Notes: generated by a model not told the origin, from the sequence alone. Positions 24,167 through 35,757 are shown, counted from the stretch's first letter. The stretch is 64,000 bases of DNA from Caldisphaera lagunensis DSM 15908 (GCF_000317795.1 NC_019791.1:124001-188000); one strand, 5' to 3'. Translations and numbers: made by a program.

Positions 24167-25357
24167 TTATAATAATTTAGCAAGAGCTTCTTCTATCTTT
24201 TTTTCATCATCTTTACTATTAGTTCCCCTAAATTCAATGCTATCAACTATTATGAATTTTGTCCCTTTAATAATGTTTGCTACCTTTTGCTTAACAACAG
24301 GTCCCCAACCATATGATGTTATTATTATAATTGGTATCTTATTATTAACCTTATTTGAGAGCATACTTAATATATATTTTGCTATTGGAAAAACATCATT
24401 TTCATAGGTAGAGATACCATATATTATTAATGAAGAATCTGTTGTTTCTGATATAATATCTGATATATAAGGCCTTTCTTTATCTGTGCATTTAAATACT
24501 CTTGTTTCATAACCATTTTTCTCAATAAACTCTTTAGTAAATAATATAGCAGGATCTATTAAACCATACATGCTATTATAAATTATTGTTACCTTCTTGC
24601 TTCTTATCGATTCATTACCAATTTTATAAAAATAGTCAATAATTTTTTCAGGATCTCTCCATAATAATCCATGACCTGGAAGGATCATTTTTATTTCTAA
24701 ACCTAAATTCTTTATTTTATCAATATTTTTTACAATGTAATTCTTATATGCCCCTATTACAGTTGATGTATATTTTCTTATAAATGGCTCATAATTATCA
24801 AAATTGATCTCATCAGCATATACGGAATCAAAAATACCATATGAACCAAATATATCACATGTGAACATAAATTTCAATTCTTTAACATATGTAACCATGG
24901 TATCAGGCCAATGAAGCCATGGAGTTGTAAAAAACTTTAATGTATATTCTCCAACTTTTATTTCTTCTCCATCTTCGACTTGTTTAAAATTTATATCAAT
25001 TTTATAAAAACTTTTAAGTAAATCTCCAGCCATTTTAGTACCTAACACAAGAGGTTTATTTTTTGTATATTCTAATATATCCTTTATTGAACCGCTATGA
25101 TCAGGTTCTGTATGATTAACAATAATTATCTTTAAGTCTTTAAGATCTTCCTTTAATAATTCTAAAAGTTTTTCTGAATAGGGTTTCTTCCATCCATCAA
25201 TAAGCACATTGCCTTCTTTTGTTTTTATAAGATATGCGTTATACATTATACCTTCTGGTATTTCCCATAATGCTTCAAAATATTTTGTATCATTATCTGA
25301 AACTCTAAGCAAGTATAAATTTTCAGCAATTTTTGTTTTAATAAACTTGTTTTCCAT
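24167..25357 (-). CDS. Flavodiiron protein (A-type flavoprotein, FprA family)
   Basis: 396-residue soluble flavodiiron protein that reduces O2 to water or NO to N2O, protecting an anaerobe or microaerophile. The N-terminal metallo-beta-lactamase domain has the diiron ligands HTEPDH (His82, Glu84, Asp86, His87), then WLHWPDT, FTCDIFGSYG and ILPGHGLLW, i.e. a full canonical set. The C-terminal flavodoxin domain starts near residue 250 with VTIIYNSMYGLIDPAILF and has the ITSYGWGP loop. There is no rubredoxin or NADH-oxidase extension, so this is a class A protein that needs a separate electron donor; no rubredoxin gene is adjacent. It appears to be monocistronic. Confidence 0.93.
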   Translation of the reverse strand: MENKFIKTKIAENLYLLRVSDNDTKYFEALWEIPEGIMYNAYLIKTKEGNVLIDGWKKPYSEKLLELLKEDLKDLKIIIVNHTEPDHSGSIKDILEYTKNKPLVLGTKMAGDLLKSFYKIDINFKQVEDGEEIKVGEYTLKFFTTPWLHWPDTMVTYVKELKFMFTCDIFGSYGIFDSVYADEINFDNYEPFIRKYTSTVIGAYKNYIVKNIDKIKNLGLEIKMILPGHGLLWRDPEKIIDYFYKIGNESIRSKKVTIIYNSMYGLIDPAILFTKEFIEKNGYETRVFKCTDKERPYISDIISETTDSSLIIYGISTYENDVFPIAKYILSMLSNKVNNKIPIIIITSYGWGPVVKQKVANIIKGTKFIIVDSIEFRGTNSKDDEKKIEEALAKLL

Positions 25358-25529
25358 TATATCATCTTTTTATTTTAATATAGTTGAGGTCTTATATTTA
25401 TATTTGAAATGAAATATTTCGTAAAAATTACTTTTACTAAAATATATTAAATTTTTAAAATTTTGGAGTATTAAACTATACTATTATTATTTGCTTTATT
25501 TAATTTAAGATTTTCTTTAATATCATGTT

Positions 25530-26654
25530 TTAAATTTTTAGAAACATATAATAAATTAATGAGGAAACAATAATCATTAAACCTGAAATTAACCAAAGAG
25601 AATAATAATTAATCCTCAATATTATAGTTGATGAAACCAATGGGGAAACTATGCCACTACTTTGCCAAAAGAAGTTTGCAAACCCTGTAACGCTGCCTGC
25701 TTTTTCTTTTCCAATAAATGAGACAGCAGTCGAATTAGCAGGTGTAATAATAAATCTAACAAAGCCCATCAACGATGAAATTAATGCTAATAGATCAGGC
25801 CTAAAAAATATACTAAGCATGAGAGTTAAAACACCATATAATAATTCAAATATAACTAATGAGCTTTTCACACCAATGTTCCTTATAATATATCCTGCTA
25901 TAATAGTAGCTGGTATTCCGGCTAATGCCAAAAGTGAGTAAAGCAATCCAGATAAATAGCTATTGATACCTATGTATAAAAAGTATTTATATGCATAAAG
26001 TGTTATGTTCCAATAAGCTAAGAAAAACAAAAAGCCTGATAAGCTTATAATCAATACATTCTTATCTTTTATAATTTCAAATTTTGCTTTATTACCACCC
26101 TGTTTAACATCTAAAAATAAATAAGATAAAGAAAATATAAATGATAACAAGGAGATCATATAATAAGAATATCTCCATCCAAACCTAATGCTTATAAAGG
26201 GAAGAATCAATCCAGCTAATACTATTGATAAAGGCCAAGCTAAACTATAATAACCTATTGCTACTGCTCTTTCTTTATCATTAAATTTTAATGTTAAGAT
26301 CTTTATTGTAACAGGATAAATCCATCCTGCAGATAAGCCCATTGCAAAGCTTGCTATATATTCTATAAATATTGAATTTGAAAAACCAGAAATGAAAGAA
26401 GTTATGGATAAGCCAATTAATGATATTAAAGCTATGTTGCTAGGTTTTATTTGATCAGAAACTAATCCGGCAGGTATTTGAACTATAACATAGCCAATAA
26501 AGAAAAGAGAATAAATAAGGCTATCTTGTATTGTATTTGGCTTTAATGAGGAATAAGAAGAAACTATACTCCAAGCTATTCTTGAGAAATAGCTCAAAAA
26601 GAATGATGATGAGGTTATGAATATTATTAAACTTTTTTTCAAATACCTCCCCAT
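25530..26654 (-). CDS. MFS transporter
   Basis: 374-residue major facilitator protein with about twelve hydrophobic segments and a short central loop (near residues 180-195). The motif A region reads IPAGLVSDQIKPSN, a weak match to G-x-x-x-D-R-x-G, and the segment AMGLSAGWIYPVTIKIL matches the fourth-fifth helix region. The first residues (MGRYLKKS) are basic. The ATG at 26654 overlaps a GGGGAGG ribosome-binding site that would better serve the TTG at 26642, so the true start may be four codons further in. The substrate is unknown. No operon partner. Confidence 0.85.
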   Translation of the reverse strand: MGRYLKKSLIIFITSSSFFLSYFSRIAWSIVSSYSSLKPNTIQDSLIYSLFFIGYVIVQIPAGLVSDQIKPSNIALISLIGLSITSFISGFSNSIFIEYIASFAMGLSAGWIYPVTIKILTLKFNDKERAVAIGYYSLAWPLSIVLAGLILPFISIRFGWRYSYYMISLLSFIFSLSYLFLDVKQGGNKAKFEIIKDKNVLIISLSGFLFFLAYWNITLYAYKYFLYIGINSYLSGLLYSLLALAGIPATIIAGYIIRNIGVKSSLVIFELLYGVLTLMLSIFFRPDLLALISSLMGFVRFIITPANSTAVSFIGKEKAGSVTGFANFFWQSSGIVSPLVSSTIILRINYYSLWLISGLMIIVSSLIYYMFLKI

Positions 26655-26950
26655 TAAAAATTATATAAAGATAAGATTTAAGCATTCAACTTTATTAAAT
26701 TAATACTTTACCTTCTATTATAACTAAGCGTCTTTAACTATGTTAATAGTTAAGACTTAACATTTTTATTTTTCCCAAAGGATCTTTTATTCTAAATATT
26801 TTATGATAATGCTCATTATTTTTTAAACTAATTAGGATTAATAATTTTTAAAAAAATTAATAACAATTTGAAAACTAATAATCAATCGCTCTTTTCTAGT
26901 ATAACAAAACAAGCATAATTATATTTCATATAAAGTCTTAAATAAATAAG

Positions 26951-27649
26951 TTAAGATATGTTAAAAGAAAATATTTTTCTTTTTTCTTCATATACATCTA
27001 TTGTTAAATCTGTTAATATTGCATAACATTTAAATTGTTGAGACGAGTCTACCCTCAAATACTTAGTTCCATTGGGAAATTCGTAATATGAATAGCAACC
27101 ACCTGTCATATGTCCATTAAAAAATAATGAAGGCCTTAACATTTCAACGAGTTTAAGCATAACAATGCTAGATTCACTTTTTCTCATATTTGGATATAGA
27201 TCTGGTAAATAAGGTGGTTGATGTGAAATAAATATGTTTAGCTTTGAGCCTTTTAATTTTCTATTTATTTTTCTTGCTATATTTATAGCATCATCTGTTG
27301 TTAAATAATGCGATTCATTATTTTTCTTTGTTCTTCCTACTTCAATCAACCCATTTAAACCAGAAATCTTTAAACCTTCAAAATCATAAATTTTTCCATT
27401 TTGAATAGAACGAGGAATAATTAAAGGAAAATTTTCATGATTGCCATATATAGTTATTAATGTAACCTTTCTTTCAATTTCTATAAAATCATTTTCTGAC
27501 ATACCTTCATCCCAATCTCCTGCTGATATCAATACATCAGGTTTTATATCATCAATTAAATTTAATAACCATTCTATTGCAAAATATTCATTTATTCCTT
27601 TAAACATTTTATTTGATTTATGTATATCACTTACAAGCAAAAATTTCAT
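26951..27649 (-). CDS. Calcineurin-like metallophosphoesterase
   Basis: 232-residue phosphoesterase with all five metal-binding blocks in order: SDIHKS near residue 7, SAGDWDEG near 42, YGNHENFP near 70, ISHQPPYLPDL near 140 and FNGHMTGG near 180. Two metal ions at this site hydrolyse phosphomono- or diesters. The protein has no membrane segment or extra domain and is close to the YfcE/MJ0936-like size class. The substrate is not indicated by the context; its neighbours are an MFS transporter and a divergent sugar-acid-type lyase operon. The start ATG at 27649 is preceded by GGGTT. Confidence 0.88.
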   Translation of the reverse strand: MKFLLVSDIHKSNKMFKGINEYFAIEWLLNLIDDIKPDVLISAGDWDEGMSENDFIEIERKVTLITIYGNHENFPLIIPRSIQNGKIYDFEGLKISGLNGLIEVGRTKKNNESHYLTTDDAINIARKINRKLKGSKLNIFISHQPPYLPDLYPNMRKSESSIVMLKLVEMLRPSLFFNGHMTGGCYSYYEFPNGTKYLRVDSSQQFKCYAILTDLTIDVYEEKRKIFSFNIS

Positions 27650-27969
27650 TCTTAACCCGAATTATTATTTTTAATTTATATTTAAAAGTTTATATTAATA
27701 ACAAAATTTTCTTAAACCTTATTACTAAAATATTTTCTGAATTTATAAGATTATAAGGTACAAAAATTGAATTAAATTTTACTGTAATAGATATAAGATT
27801 CCATTTAATGTAAGGAGAAGAATAACCTATTAGCTTTGATATGTTTACTATTTTTTACGTATATAACATATTAATATGAATTATTAAGTGATTAAAAATC
27901 TAATCATTTTCATTTTTTGACTGAATAAGAATTTTAATATCTTTTTAGCAATATTTAAATGGTGGTCTT
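27650..27969. promoter_or_regulatory. Divergent intergenic region with promoter for the lyase operon
   Basis: 320 A/T-rich bases between the phosphoesterase and the two-subunit lyase. Upstream of the plus-strand operon, TTTTAATATC near 27931-27940 is a plausible TATA element, followed by GGTGGTCTT directly before the ATG at 27970. No repeat or operator stands out. Confidence 0.35.
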
Positions 27970-28260
27970 ATGTTAAGAAAAGCAGATGCTCTTGCTTTAA
28001 ATGAAAATGATAATGTTGCAGTTTCTCTTAGAGAATTAAACAAAAATGAAAAGGCTTTAGTTATTAGGGGAAATGAAAAAATCGAAGTTGAAATTATTGA
28101 TAAAATACCGTATGGCCACAAATTTTCTTTATTTAATATAAAAAAGGGTGATTATATCATAAAATATGGTGAAATAATAGGCATTGCAACATCTGATATA
28201 CCAAAGGGAGCTCATGTACATGTACATAATGTTAAAGGATTAAGAGCAGGTGAAAAATGA
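27970..28260 (+). CDS. Small SAF-domain subunit of a UxaA-family lyase
   Basis: 96-residue SAF-domain protein, equivalent to the N-terminal domain of altronate/galactarate dehydratases or to SuyA of (2R)-sulfolactate sulfo-lyase. Typical features are the NENDNVAVSLREL start, IPYGHKFSLFNIKKGDYIIKYGE in the middle and GAHVHVHNVKG at the end, where the His residues contribute to metal or substrate binding. GGTGGTCTT precedes the ATG. Its last four bases (ATGA) overlap the start of the large subunit, so the two are translationally coupled and should form one enzyme. Confidence 0.87.
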   Translation: MLRKADALALNENDNVAVSLRELNKNEKALVIRGNEKIEVEIIDKIPYGHKFSLFNIKKGDYIIKYGEIIGIATSDIPKGAHVHVHNVKGLRAGEK

Positions 28261-29423
28261 TGAAAGAACTATTTGGCTATGTAAGGGAAAATGGTGATGT
28301 TGGATTCAGAAATAAAGTCCTAATAATGCCTACAGTTTCATGTTCTTCTTTAGCTGCATTTAGAATACATCAACTAGTTAACGGTACCGCTTATGTTGAT
28401 AATCAATATGGCTGTGGTCAATTAAAACCAGATTTAGAATTAACCGAAAAAACCTTAATAAATTTTGCCAAAAACCCTAACGTTTCTTCAGTTTTATTAG
28501 TTAGTTTGGGATGCGAAAGCGCAGATTATGAAAAAATTGCTGACAAAATTGCAGAAACCAACAAATGGGTTGAATTATTAGTCATACAAGAAGTTGGTAG
28601 TACAATAGATGCAATTGAAAAAGGGGTTAGGATAGCTAAGGAAATGGTTGAGAAAAATAATAAAAACAGAGAGAGGGTTGATTGGAACTCATTAATATTA
28701 TCTGCTGAATGTGGAGGGTCAGATTTTACATCTGGTATAGCTTCGAATCCTGTTGTTGGATATGTTATGGATAAAGTTGTTGAGCTTGGTGGAACAACGG
28801 TTATATCAGAAACTACAGAAGCAATTGGTGCAGAACATATTTTAGCAAGGAGAGCAATAAATGATGAAGTTAGAGAAAAGTTTTTAAAAATAGTGAAAAG
28901 GGTTGAAAACCTTTCATTAAGCACTGGAGAAGATATAAGAGGTTCAAATCCTTCACCTGGAAACATCAAAGGTGGTATTACCACATTGGAAGAAAAATCA
29001 TTAGGTGCTATTGAAAAAGGGGGTAGAAAGTCTAAGCTAGTTGATGCCATAGAATATGCAGATCTGATACCAAAAAAGAATGGCTTAATTTTTATGGATA
29101 CACCAGGATATGATGTTCAATCTGTTGTAGGTATGGTTGCAGGGGGATCTCAAGCAGTTTTATTTACAACAGGAAGAGGAACTCCAACAGGAAATCCGAT
29201 ATCACCTGTTATAAAAATTACTGCAAACCCTGAAACATTTAAAAAAATGGGGGATAACATAGATTTTGATGCTTCTCCTATAATAAAAGGGGAAGATACA
29301 ATAGAAAATTTGGGAGAAAAGCTCTTTTCATTATTAGTTGATGTATTAAATGGAAAGTTAACAAAGTCAGAAATATTAGGTCATCAAGAATTTGGGATTA
29401 TGAAAATATATCAATCAGTTTAA
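28257..29423 (+). CDS. Large catalytic subunit of a UxaA-family lyase (altronate dehydratase or sulfolactate lyase type)
   Basis: 388-residue UxaA C-terminal-domain protein. Conserved blocks: FRNKVLIMPTVSCSS near residue 17, DNQYGCGQ near 48, VSLGCESAD near 80, ILSAECGGSDFTSGIASNP near 142 and GLIFMDTPGYDVQS near 277. The cysteines in these blocks are those expected to hold the catalytic metal. Relatives dehydrate sugar acids (altronate, galactarate) or remove sulfite from sulfolactate (SuyB, about this length and also split from a small subunit). The split organisation does not decide between them. No uronate pathway gene is adjacent, which leaves the substrate open. Confidence 0.85.
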   Translation: MMKELFGYVRENGDVGFRNKVLIMPTVSCSSLAAFRIHQLVNGTAYVDNQYGCGQLKPDLELTEKTLINFAKNPNVSSVLLVSLGCESADYEKIADKIAETNKWVELLVIQEVGSTIDAIEKGVRIAKEMVEKNNKNRERVDWNSLILSAECGGSDFTSGIASNPVVGYVMDKVVELGGTTVISETTEAIGAEHILARRAINDEVREKFLKIVKRVENLSLSTGEDIRGSNPSPGNIKGGITTLEEKSLGAIEKGGRKSKLVDAIEYADLIPKKNGLIFMDTPGYDVQSVVGMVAGGSQAVLFTTGRGTPTGNPISPVIKITANPETFKKMGDNIDFDASPIIKGEDTIENLGEKLFSLLVDVLNGKLTKSEILGHQEFGIMKIYQSV

Positions 29424-29669
29424 TGTTAAATAAATTTTTAATTATTAATTATATATTACTTTTTGATATTAATCATTTTAATTAAATAGGTATATAATAA
29501 TTCCATAATTTTATATACATAATATTACTATCTTAATAATTTTATCAATAGTTTCTCATAACATCTCTTATTAATAATGATTATCCATTTTTATTATCTT
29601 ATTATGGCATTAATTCAATTTTAGGAAGATCCATTGTTTATATATAATGATGAAATGAAATATTAATAG

Positions 29670-31349
29670 TTATCCTAATAAAGGTCTTGTTACAGCACCC
29701 ATGGAGGCCTGTGAAACCAATGATGCATATTTTGCTAATAAACCTGATTTATATCTTGGTTCTGGAGGACTCCATTTCTTTAATCTATTTTTGATTTCTT
29801 CTTCCGTTAAATCTAAATCCAATCTTTCTTTTTCTACATCTATAATTACATGATCTCCATCTTCTACAACTGCTATTGGACCCCCTACCATTGCTTCTGG
29901 AGATACATGACCTATCATTGGACCCCTCGTTGCTCCTGAAAATCTACCATCAGTTACTAAAGCAACATTGCTCAATCCAGCTCCCATGATTGCAGCAGTT
30001 ACTCTAAGCATTTCAGGCATACCAGGCGAACCCTTAGGTCCTTCATATCTTATAATAACAACACTACCTTCTTTTACTTCGTTATTTTGAATTCCATTAA
30101 ATGCTTCATTTTCTGAATTATAAACTATAGCCTTACCTTCAAATCTTGTTAGATTTGTTGCAGCAACTTTTATAACTGCACCATCTGGCGCCAATGATCC
30201 CTTTAAAACTATTATCCCTCCTCTAGGCTTAATGGGATTTTTAACATCCCTAATAATATGACTAGATACATTAGGGTATTTATATTCATCTAAGTTTTCT
30301 TTTAACGTCTTTCCAGTAACAGTTAATGCTTCACCATGCAATAGGCCTGCATCTAATAATTTCTTCAAAATAATAGGAACACCTCCTATTTCGTCTAAAT
30401 CAGCCATAACATAATCTCCTCCTGGTCTCATACTTGCAATGTAAGGCGTTCTTTTAGATATTCTGTTGAAATCATCTAACGTTAATTTAACTCCTGATTC
30501 ATATGCTATTGCTAATAGATGCAATACAGCATTAGTTGAACCGCCCATTGCCATTAATGTTACGATTGCATTTTCAAATGCTTCAAATGTTAATATATCT
30601 CTAGCTTTTATATCATTTTCAATTAGTTTTTTCAAAGCCTTACCTGTTTCTCTTACATACATGATCCTTCTGGATGAGGTTGCTGTTGGAGAAGCACTAC
30701 CAGGCAATGAAATACCTAATGCTTCGCTCAATGAAGCCATTGTATTAGCTGTAAATAAGCCTGCACATGTGCCTATTGTTGGATGAGCTCTCCTTTCAAT
30801 TTCATATAATTCAGATTCACTTATTTTATTCGCTAAATAAGATCCTATAGCTTCATGGACATCTTCAATGGTTAATTTTTTCCCATTGTAATAACCGGGC
30901 TCCGATGAACCACCATAAACATATATTGATGGTACATTAAGCCTGCTCATTGCCATTAATATTCCTGGGGTAGTTTTATCACAACCTCCTATACCTATTA
31001 AACCATCAAATGCATGGGCATTAAATTGAGCCTCAATCATATCTGCTATTAATTCTCTACTTATCAAACTATATTTCATTCCTTCAGAACCCATCCCTAT
31101 ATTATCATTAACTACCATAGTTGGAAATGCTAATGGTGTTAAATCTGAATCTCTTGCACCTTCTTTTGCAACCCCAGCTAAAGCTAATGTATGATAATTA
31201 CAAGGACCGGCTTCGCTCCATGCAGTTGCTATTGCAACAAGTGGTTTATTTATGTCTTCATCATTTAAACCAATCGATCTTAAAAAAGCCCTATGAGGTG
31301 AATTATATATACCTTTATATCTAGTTGAGCTCGCTAACCTAATGGGCAT
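29670..31349 (-). CDS. ilvD: Dihydroxy-acid dehydratase
   Basis: 559-residue IlvD/Edd-family Fe-S dehydratase, full length. The cluster ligands are visible: AGPCNYHTL near residue 50, [11 protein letters not shown] near 120 and [12 protein letters not shown] near 193; the C-terminal [10 protein letters not shown] and GHVSPEA motifs are present. It turns 2,3-dihydroxy-isovalerate into 2-oxoisovalerate in valine, leucine and pantoate synthesis. Archaeal members may also dehydrate gluconate, so a second role is possible. The start ATG at 31349 follows GGGGATGTAA. It lies about 1.1 kb from ilvB and diverges from that operon, which supports the biosynthetic assignment. Confidence 0.93.
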   Translation of the reverse strand: MPIRLASSTRYKGIYNSPHRAFLRSIGLNDEDINKPLVAIATAWSEAGPCNYHTLALAGVAKEGARDSDLTPLAFPTMVVNDNIGMGSEGMKYSLISRELIADMIEAQFNAHAFDGLIGIGGCDKTTPGILMAMSRLNVPSIYVYGGSSEPGYYNGKKLTIEDVHEAIGSYLANKISESELYEIERRAHPTIGTCAGLFTANTMASLSEALGISLPGSASPTATSSRRIMYVRETGKALKKLIENDIKARDILTFEAFENAIVTLMAMGGSTNAVLHLLAIAYESGVKLTLDDFNRISKRTPYIASMRPGGDYVMADLDEIGGVPIILKKLLDAGLLHGEALTVTGKTLKENLDEYKYPNVSSHIIRDVKNPIKPRGGIIVLKGSLAPDGAVIKVAATNLTRFEGKAIVYNSENEAFNGIQNNEVKEGSVVIIRYEGPKGSPGMPEMLRVTAAIMGAGLSNVALVTDGRFSGATRGPMIGHVSPEAMVGGPIAVVEDGDHVIIDVEKERLDLDLTEEEIKNRLKKWSPPEPRYKSGLLAKYASLVSQASMGAVTRPLLG

Positions 31350-31501
31350 TTACATCCCCACTATAAATATTGTAACTAGAATAAATTAATAAATGCATTC
31401 CTTTGAAACACTTCATAATTTTTTAAAATTAGAATTAATCATATTATAAAAACTCATTAAAATTTTAAGCATGTAAATTCAAAAACAACTTGGTAGAGAG
31501 A

Positions 31502-32163
31502 ATGAGTCAAGAAATAAAATTTGCATTAATTTCACCTTCTGATAAATCTTCTGTTGAACAACTACAAGGAATACTTGGGATTGGGGAGATTATATTTCAA
31601 ATGTTTTTGACACATGGGTAAAAGAAGGTATTTTTATTAAAGCAATAGATGAAAATAACAATTTATTAGGAATAATTCATGTCAAGTTATTTGACGATTT
31701 TGCTTGGTTAGAGGGCATAAGAGTTAGCAAAGATTTAAGAAGAAAAGGAATTGGGAGAAAATTAACAGAAAAAGCAATTGAATTAAGTAACAAGAAGACA
31801 TTTAGGTTAATAGTTAATGAAAAAAATGATGCTTCTTTATCTTTAGTAAAATCAATGAATTTTAAAGAGATTGATAGAGTTTATTTTAATGATGGAAAAA
31901 CAATGGAAATAAATGAAATCATTAAAAAATATCAATTAAAACAGGTAGATAAAATTGATATAAAAATAAAAGGGTTTATTCACGAATGGGTCTGGTTTCC
32001 ATTTGAAAAATACAATGGAGAATTTTATGTAAATAATGACATGATATTGCTTGAAACGAGCCCTCCATTTTTGATTTATAACGGAAATGTAGAATTTAAG
32101 CATAATTCAAATATTAGAAAAGAAAATTCTGAAGGATTTATAGTGTTTGAATTGAATATTTAA
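31502..32163 (+). pseudogene. GNAT-family N-acetyltransferase with a single-base frameshift
   Basis: From the ATG at 31502 (GGTAGAGAGA upstream) about 25 codons read MSQEIKFALISPSDKSSVEQ and then drift. A one-base deletion near 31577 shifts the sense frame, which resumes as WDWGDYISNVFDTWVKEG and continues through VSKDLRRKGIGRKLTEKA, the acetyl-CoA pyrophosphate loop (R-x-x-G-I-G-R), to a TAA at 32161. The joined protein would be about 221 residues: a GNAT domain plus a C-terminal extension of some 90 residues with no recognised domain. Either a recent pseudogene or a sequence error of one T in a TT/GGG run. The substrate is unknown. Confidence 0.8.
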
Positions 32164-32326
32164 TAAATACTTTATAATTTTAATATCAAGAAAAAAAAGC
32201 TTATTTTCTGATAATGTATAATTTAAATATATCAAATTTAATATAGCCCTAAAAATTTTTGTTTAGTTATTATTAATGATTTATTATTAAATTTTATATG
32301 GTATCTCAAGTAGAAAAGCTTAAAAA

Positions 32327-32344
32327 GAAATTTCTTAACTTAAG
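32327..32344 (+). promoter_or_regulatory. Palindromic promoter-region elements upstream of ilvB
   Basis: Directly after a TATA-like AGCTTAAAAAG (32318-32327) come two touching palindromes: GAAATTTC (32327-32334) and CTTAACTTAAG (32334-32344, perfect with a single central base). Their place at or just before the expected transcription start suits binding by an Lrp/AsnC-type regulator, the usual archaeal regulator of amino-acid genes. The regulator itself is inferred. Confidence 0.4.
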
Positions 32345-32404
32345 TGTAACATAGGTGGGTGGAATGCGAAGCCAAATTTGATATTAAAACAAATTTCTTC
32401 TTTG

Positions 32405-32446
32405 GAAATTGTTAGTTCCTGTTCAGAAATTGCTAGTTCTTGTTCA
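32405..32446 (+). repeat. 21-bp tandem repeat in the ilvB leader
   Basis: GAAATTGTTAGTTCCTGTTC-A is followed at once by GAAATTGCTAGTTCTTGTTC-A: two 21-base units with 19 of 21 identical, ending 13 bases before the ilvB start codon and touching its ribosome-binding site (AAAGGTGATC). A 21-base period is two DNA turns, as expected for side-by-side protein contacts. One frame through the repeat codes KLLVPVQKLLVLVQR and stops at the TGA inside the ribosome-binding site, but it lacks a proper start codon. Confidence 0.8.
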
Positions 32447-32459
32447 AAGGTGATCAACA

Positions 32460-34143
32460 ATGGTTAATGGATCAAGATTGGTAGTTGAATCTCTAAAAAG
32501 AGAAGGCGTTAAAGTAATATTTGGAATACCAGGTTTATCAAATATGTCTATCTATAATGAATTCTATGATGAAGTTAATTCTGGAGAAATAAGGCACATT
32601 TTGATGAAGCATGAGCAGGCAGCAGCCCATGCAGCAGATGGATATGCAAGAGCATTAGGAGTACCTGGTGTTTGTACAGCAACCTCAGGCCCAGGGGCTA
32701 TGAATCTAGTAACGGGTTTAATAACAGCCTTCTGGGATTCCAGTCCAGTAGTAGCAATAACTGGTCAGGTCCCAAGAAATTCTATGGGTAAATTAGCATT
32801 TCAGGAAGCAGATACATTAGGCGTTATGGAAAACATTACAAAGTTTGCAGTCAGAATAAATTCGATAAATGAAATACCTCTTTGGATAAAAAACGCTTTT
32901 TACATATCAAACACAGGAAGGAAAGGACCTGTTGTTGTTGATATACCTAGGGATATTTTAAATGAGAATGTTAATGAAATCGAGTTTCCTGATAAACCAT
33001 TTGTCTTAGGATATAAAGAATTTAAAACAGAAATAAATCTTGAAAAAATTAAAAGAGCAATTGAACTCATGATAAGATCCGAAAGACCTGTAATAGTTGT
33101 TGGTACTGGTGTTTTACATTCCAAGGCAACAAAAGAAGTTTTAGATCTTGCAGAATTATTAATGTCTCCAATAGTTTCAACTCTTCCAGCCAAGTCAGCA
33201 GTGCCTAACGATAATCCATTGTATATTGGAGTAATGGGTTATTATGGAAAAACAGAAGCTAATAGAGCAGTTTTGGAGTCAGATTTATTGATAATAATAG
33301 GGTCTAGGCTCAGTGATAGGACATTTACTTCATTAGATGAAATTAGGGATAAGAACTTGATTATAATAAATCTAGATCCAGGCGAATCAATGAGGTCAGG
33401 ATTAAACAGCGTTTCTTTAAATGGTGATGCTAAGATCATTTTAACGCATATAATTAAAAACTTTGTTAAATTGCCTAAGAAAAACAGTTCATGGTTAAAT
33501 AAGGTAAAGGAATATGCAGAATATTATTCAAAGTTTTATTATATTGAGGAAAGAAACTATATGAAGCCATGGAAAATACTTAAAACAATAAGAAATGAAA
33601 TACCAAGAAATTCAATAATTACAACCGGTGTTGGAGAACATCAGATGTTTGCTGAAGTTTTTTGGGAATCATTAGAGCCTAATACATTTTTCACATCTGG
33701 CGGTATGGGAACTATGGGATTTGGTCTGCCAGCTGCCATTGGAGCAAAGGTTGCAATGCCAGATAGAGTCGTAGTAGATTTGGATGGTGATGGTTCTTTT
33801 TTAATGACTGGAAATAATTTAGCAACAGCTGTAGAGGAAAAAATACCCATTATTTCTATAATTTTTGATAATAGTACACTTGGATTAGTAAGACAAGTTC
33901 AAGATTTATTTTTCAACAAAAGAATAGTAGGAGTCGATTTCAAAGCATCTCCAGATTTTGTAAAATATGCAAAATCATTTGGAGCAGAAGGATTTGAGGC
34001 AAATTCATATCAAGATCTTTCTCATTATTTAAGAGAAGCCATGAGATTAGAAGTTCCATCAGTTATTAGAGTACCAATAAATAGGGAGGAACTTGCATTA
34101 CCAACATTACCTCCTGGAGGAAAATTAAGTGAGGTGATATTAA

Positions 34144-34166
<23 letters not shown>
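32460..34166 (+). CDS. ilvB: Acetolactate synthase large subunit
   Basis: 568-residue ThDP enzyme condensing two pyruvates to 2-acetolactate (or pyruvate and 2-oxobutyrate). The catalytic Glu is in LMKHEQAAAHAADGYARA near residue 48, the FAD/substrate region in the middle, and the ThDP-Mg motif DGDGSFLMTGNNLATAVEEK near 440 with its distal Asn in IIFDNSTLG. Full length for the family. Start ATG at 32460 after AAAGGTGATCAACA. It is the first gene of the ilvB-ilvN-ilvC operon, overlapping the next gene by 23 bases. Control probably acts through the palindromes and tandem repeat in the leader. Confidence 0.95.
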
Positions 34167-35476
<1,310 letters not shown>

Positions 35477-35688
35477 TGAATTTATTATTTGAATTGATTT
35501 TTACGAGATAAACCTCCTTCCTGTTAGAGCGGATTCTTATATGAGAAGAATTAAATTTATTAAATCGATAAATAATTAGATCAAATGAAAGCCTTAACTT
35601 TTAAGGTTGATGTAAATCAAATATATGATATTAATATTTTTATGAAATCATATAAAACGTTTTATTATAAAAAACAATAGCTATAATG

Positions 35689-35716
35689 TAATTGTTAACC
35701 GGGGGGTTAACAATTA
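35689..35716. repeat. Perfect 28-bp inverted repeat (12-bp arms, GGGG centre)
   Basis: TAATTGTTAACC and GGTTAACAATTA flank a central GGGG with no mismatch. It lies upstream of, or at, the start of a small membrane-protein gene and 212 bases after ilvC. The G-rich centre is striking in this A/T-rich genome. It may be an operator for a dimeric regulator, or an RNA hairpin at the transcript start. Confidence 0.85.
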
Positions 35717-35757
35717 AAATTAAAACCTTAATAAAACAAATTTTAATAGGAAGAAAA

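Noticed and set aside
32353-32370. Five-codon frame ATG-CGA-AGC-CAA-ATT-TGA in the ilvB leader as a leader peptide
   Set aside because: It has no branched-chain codons apart from one Ile and stops before the repeat; nothing supports translation.
35592-35606. CCTTAACTTTTAAGG hairpin after ilvC as terminator
   Set aside because: Six-base A/T-rich stems are common by chance here, and it lies about 115 bases after the stop with no T-run following.
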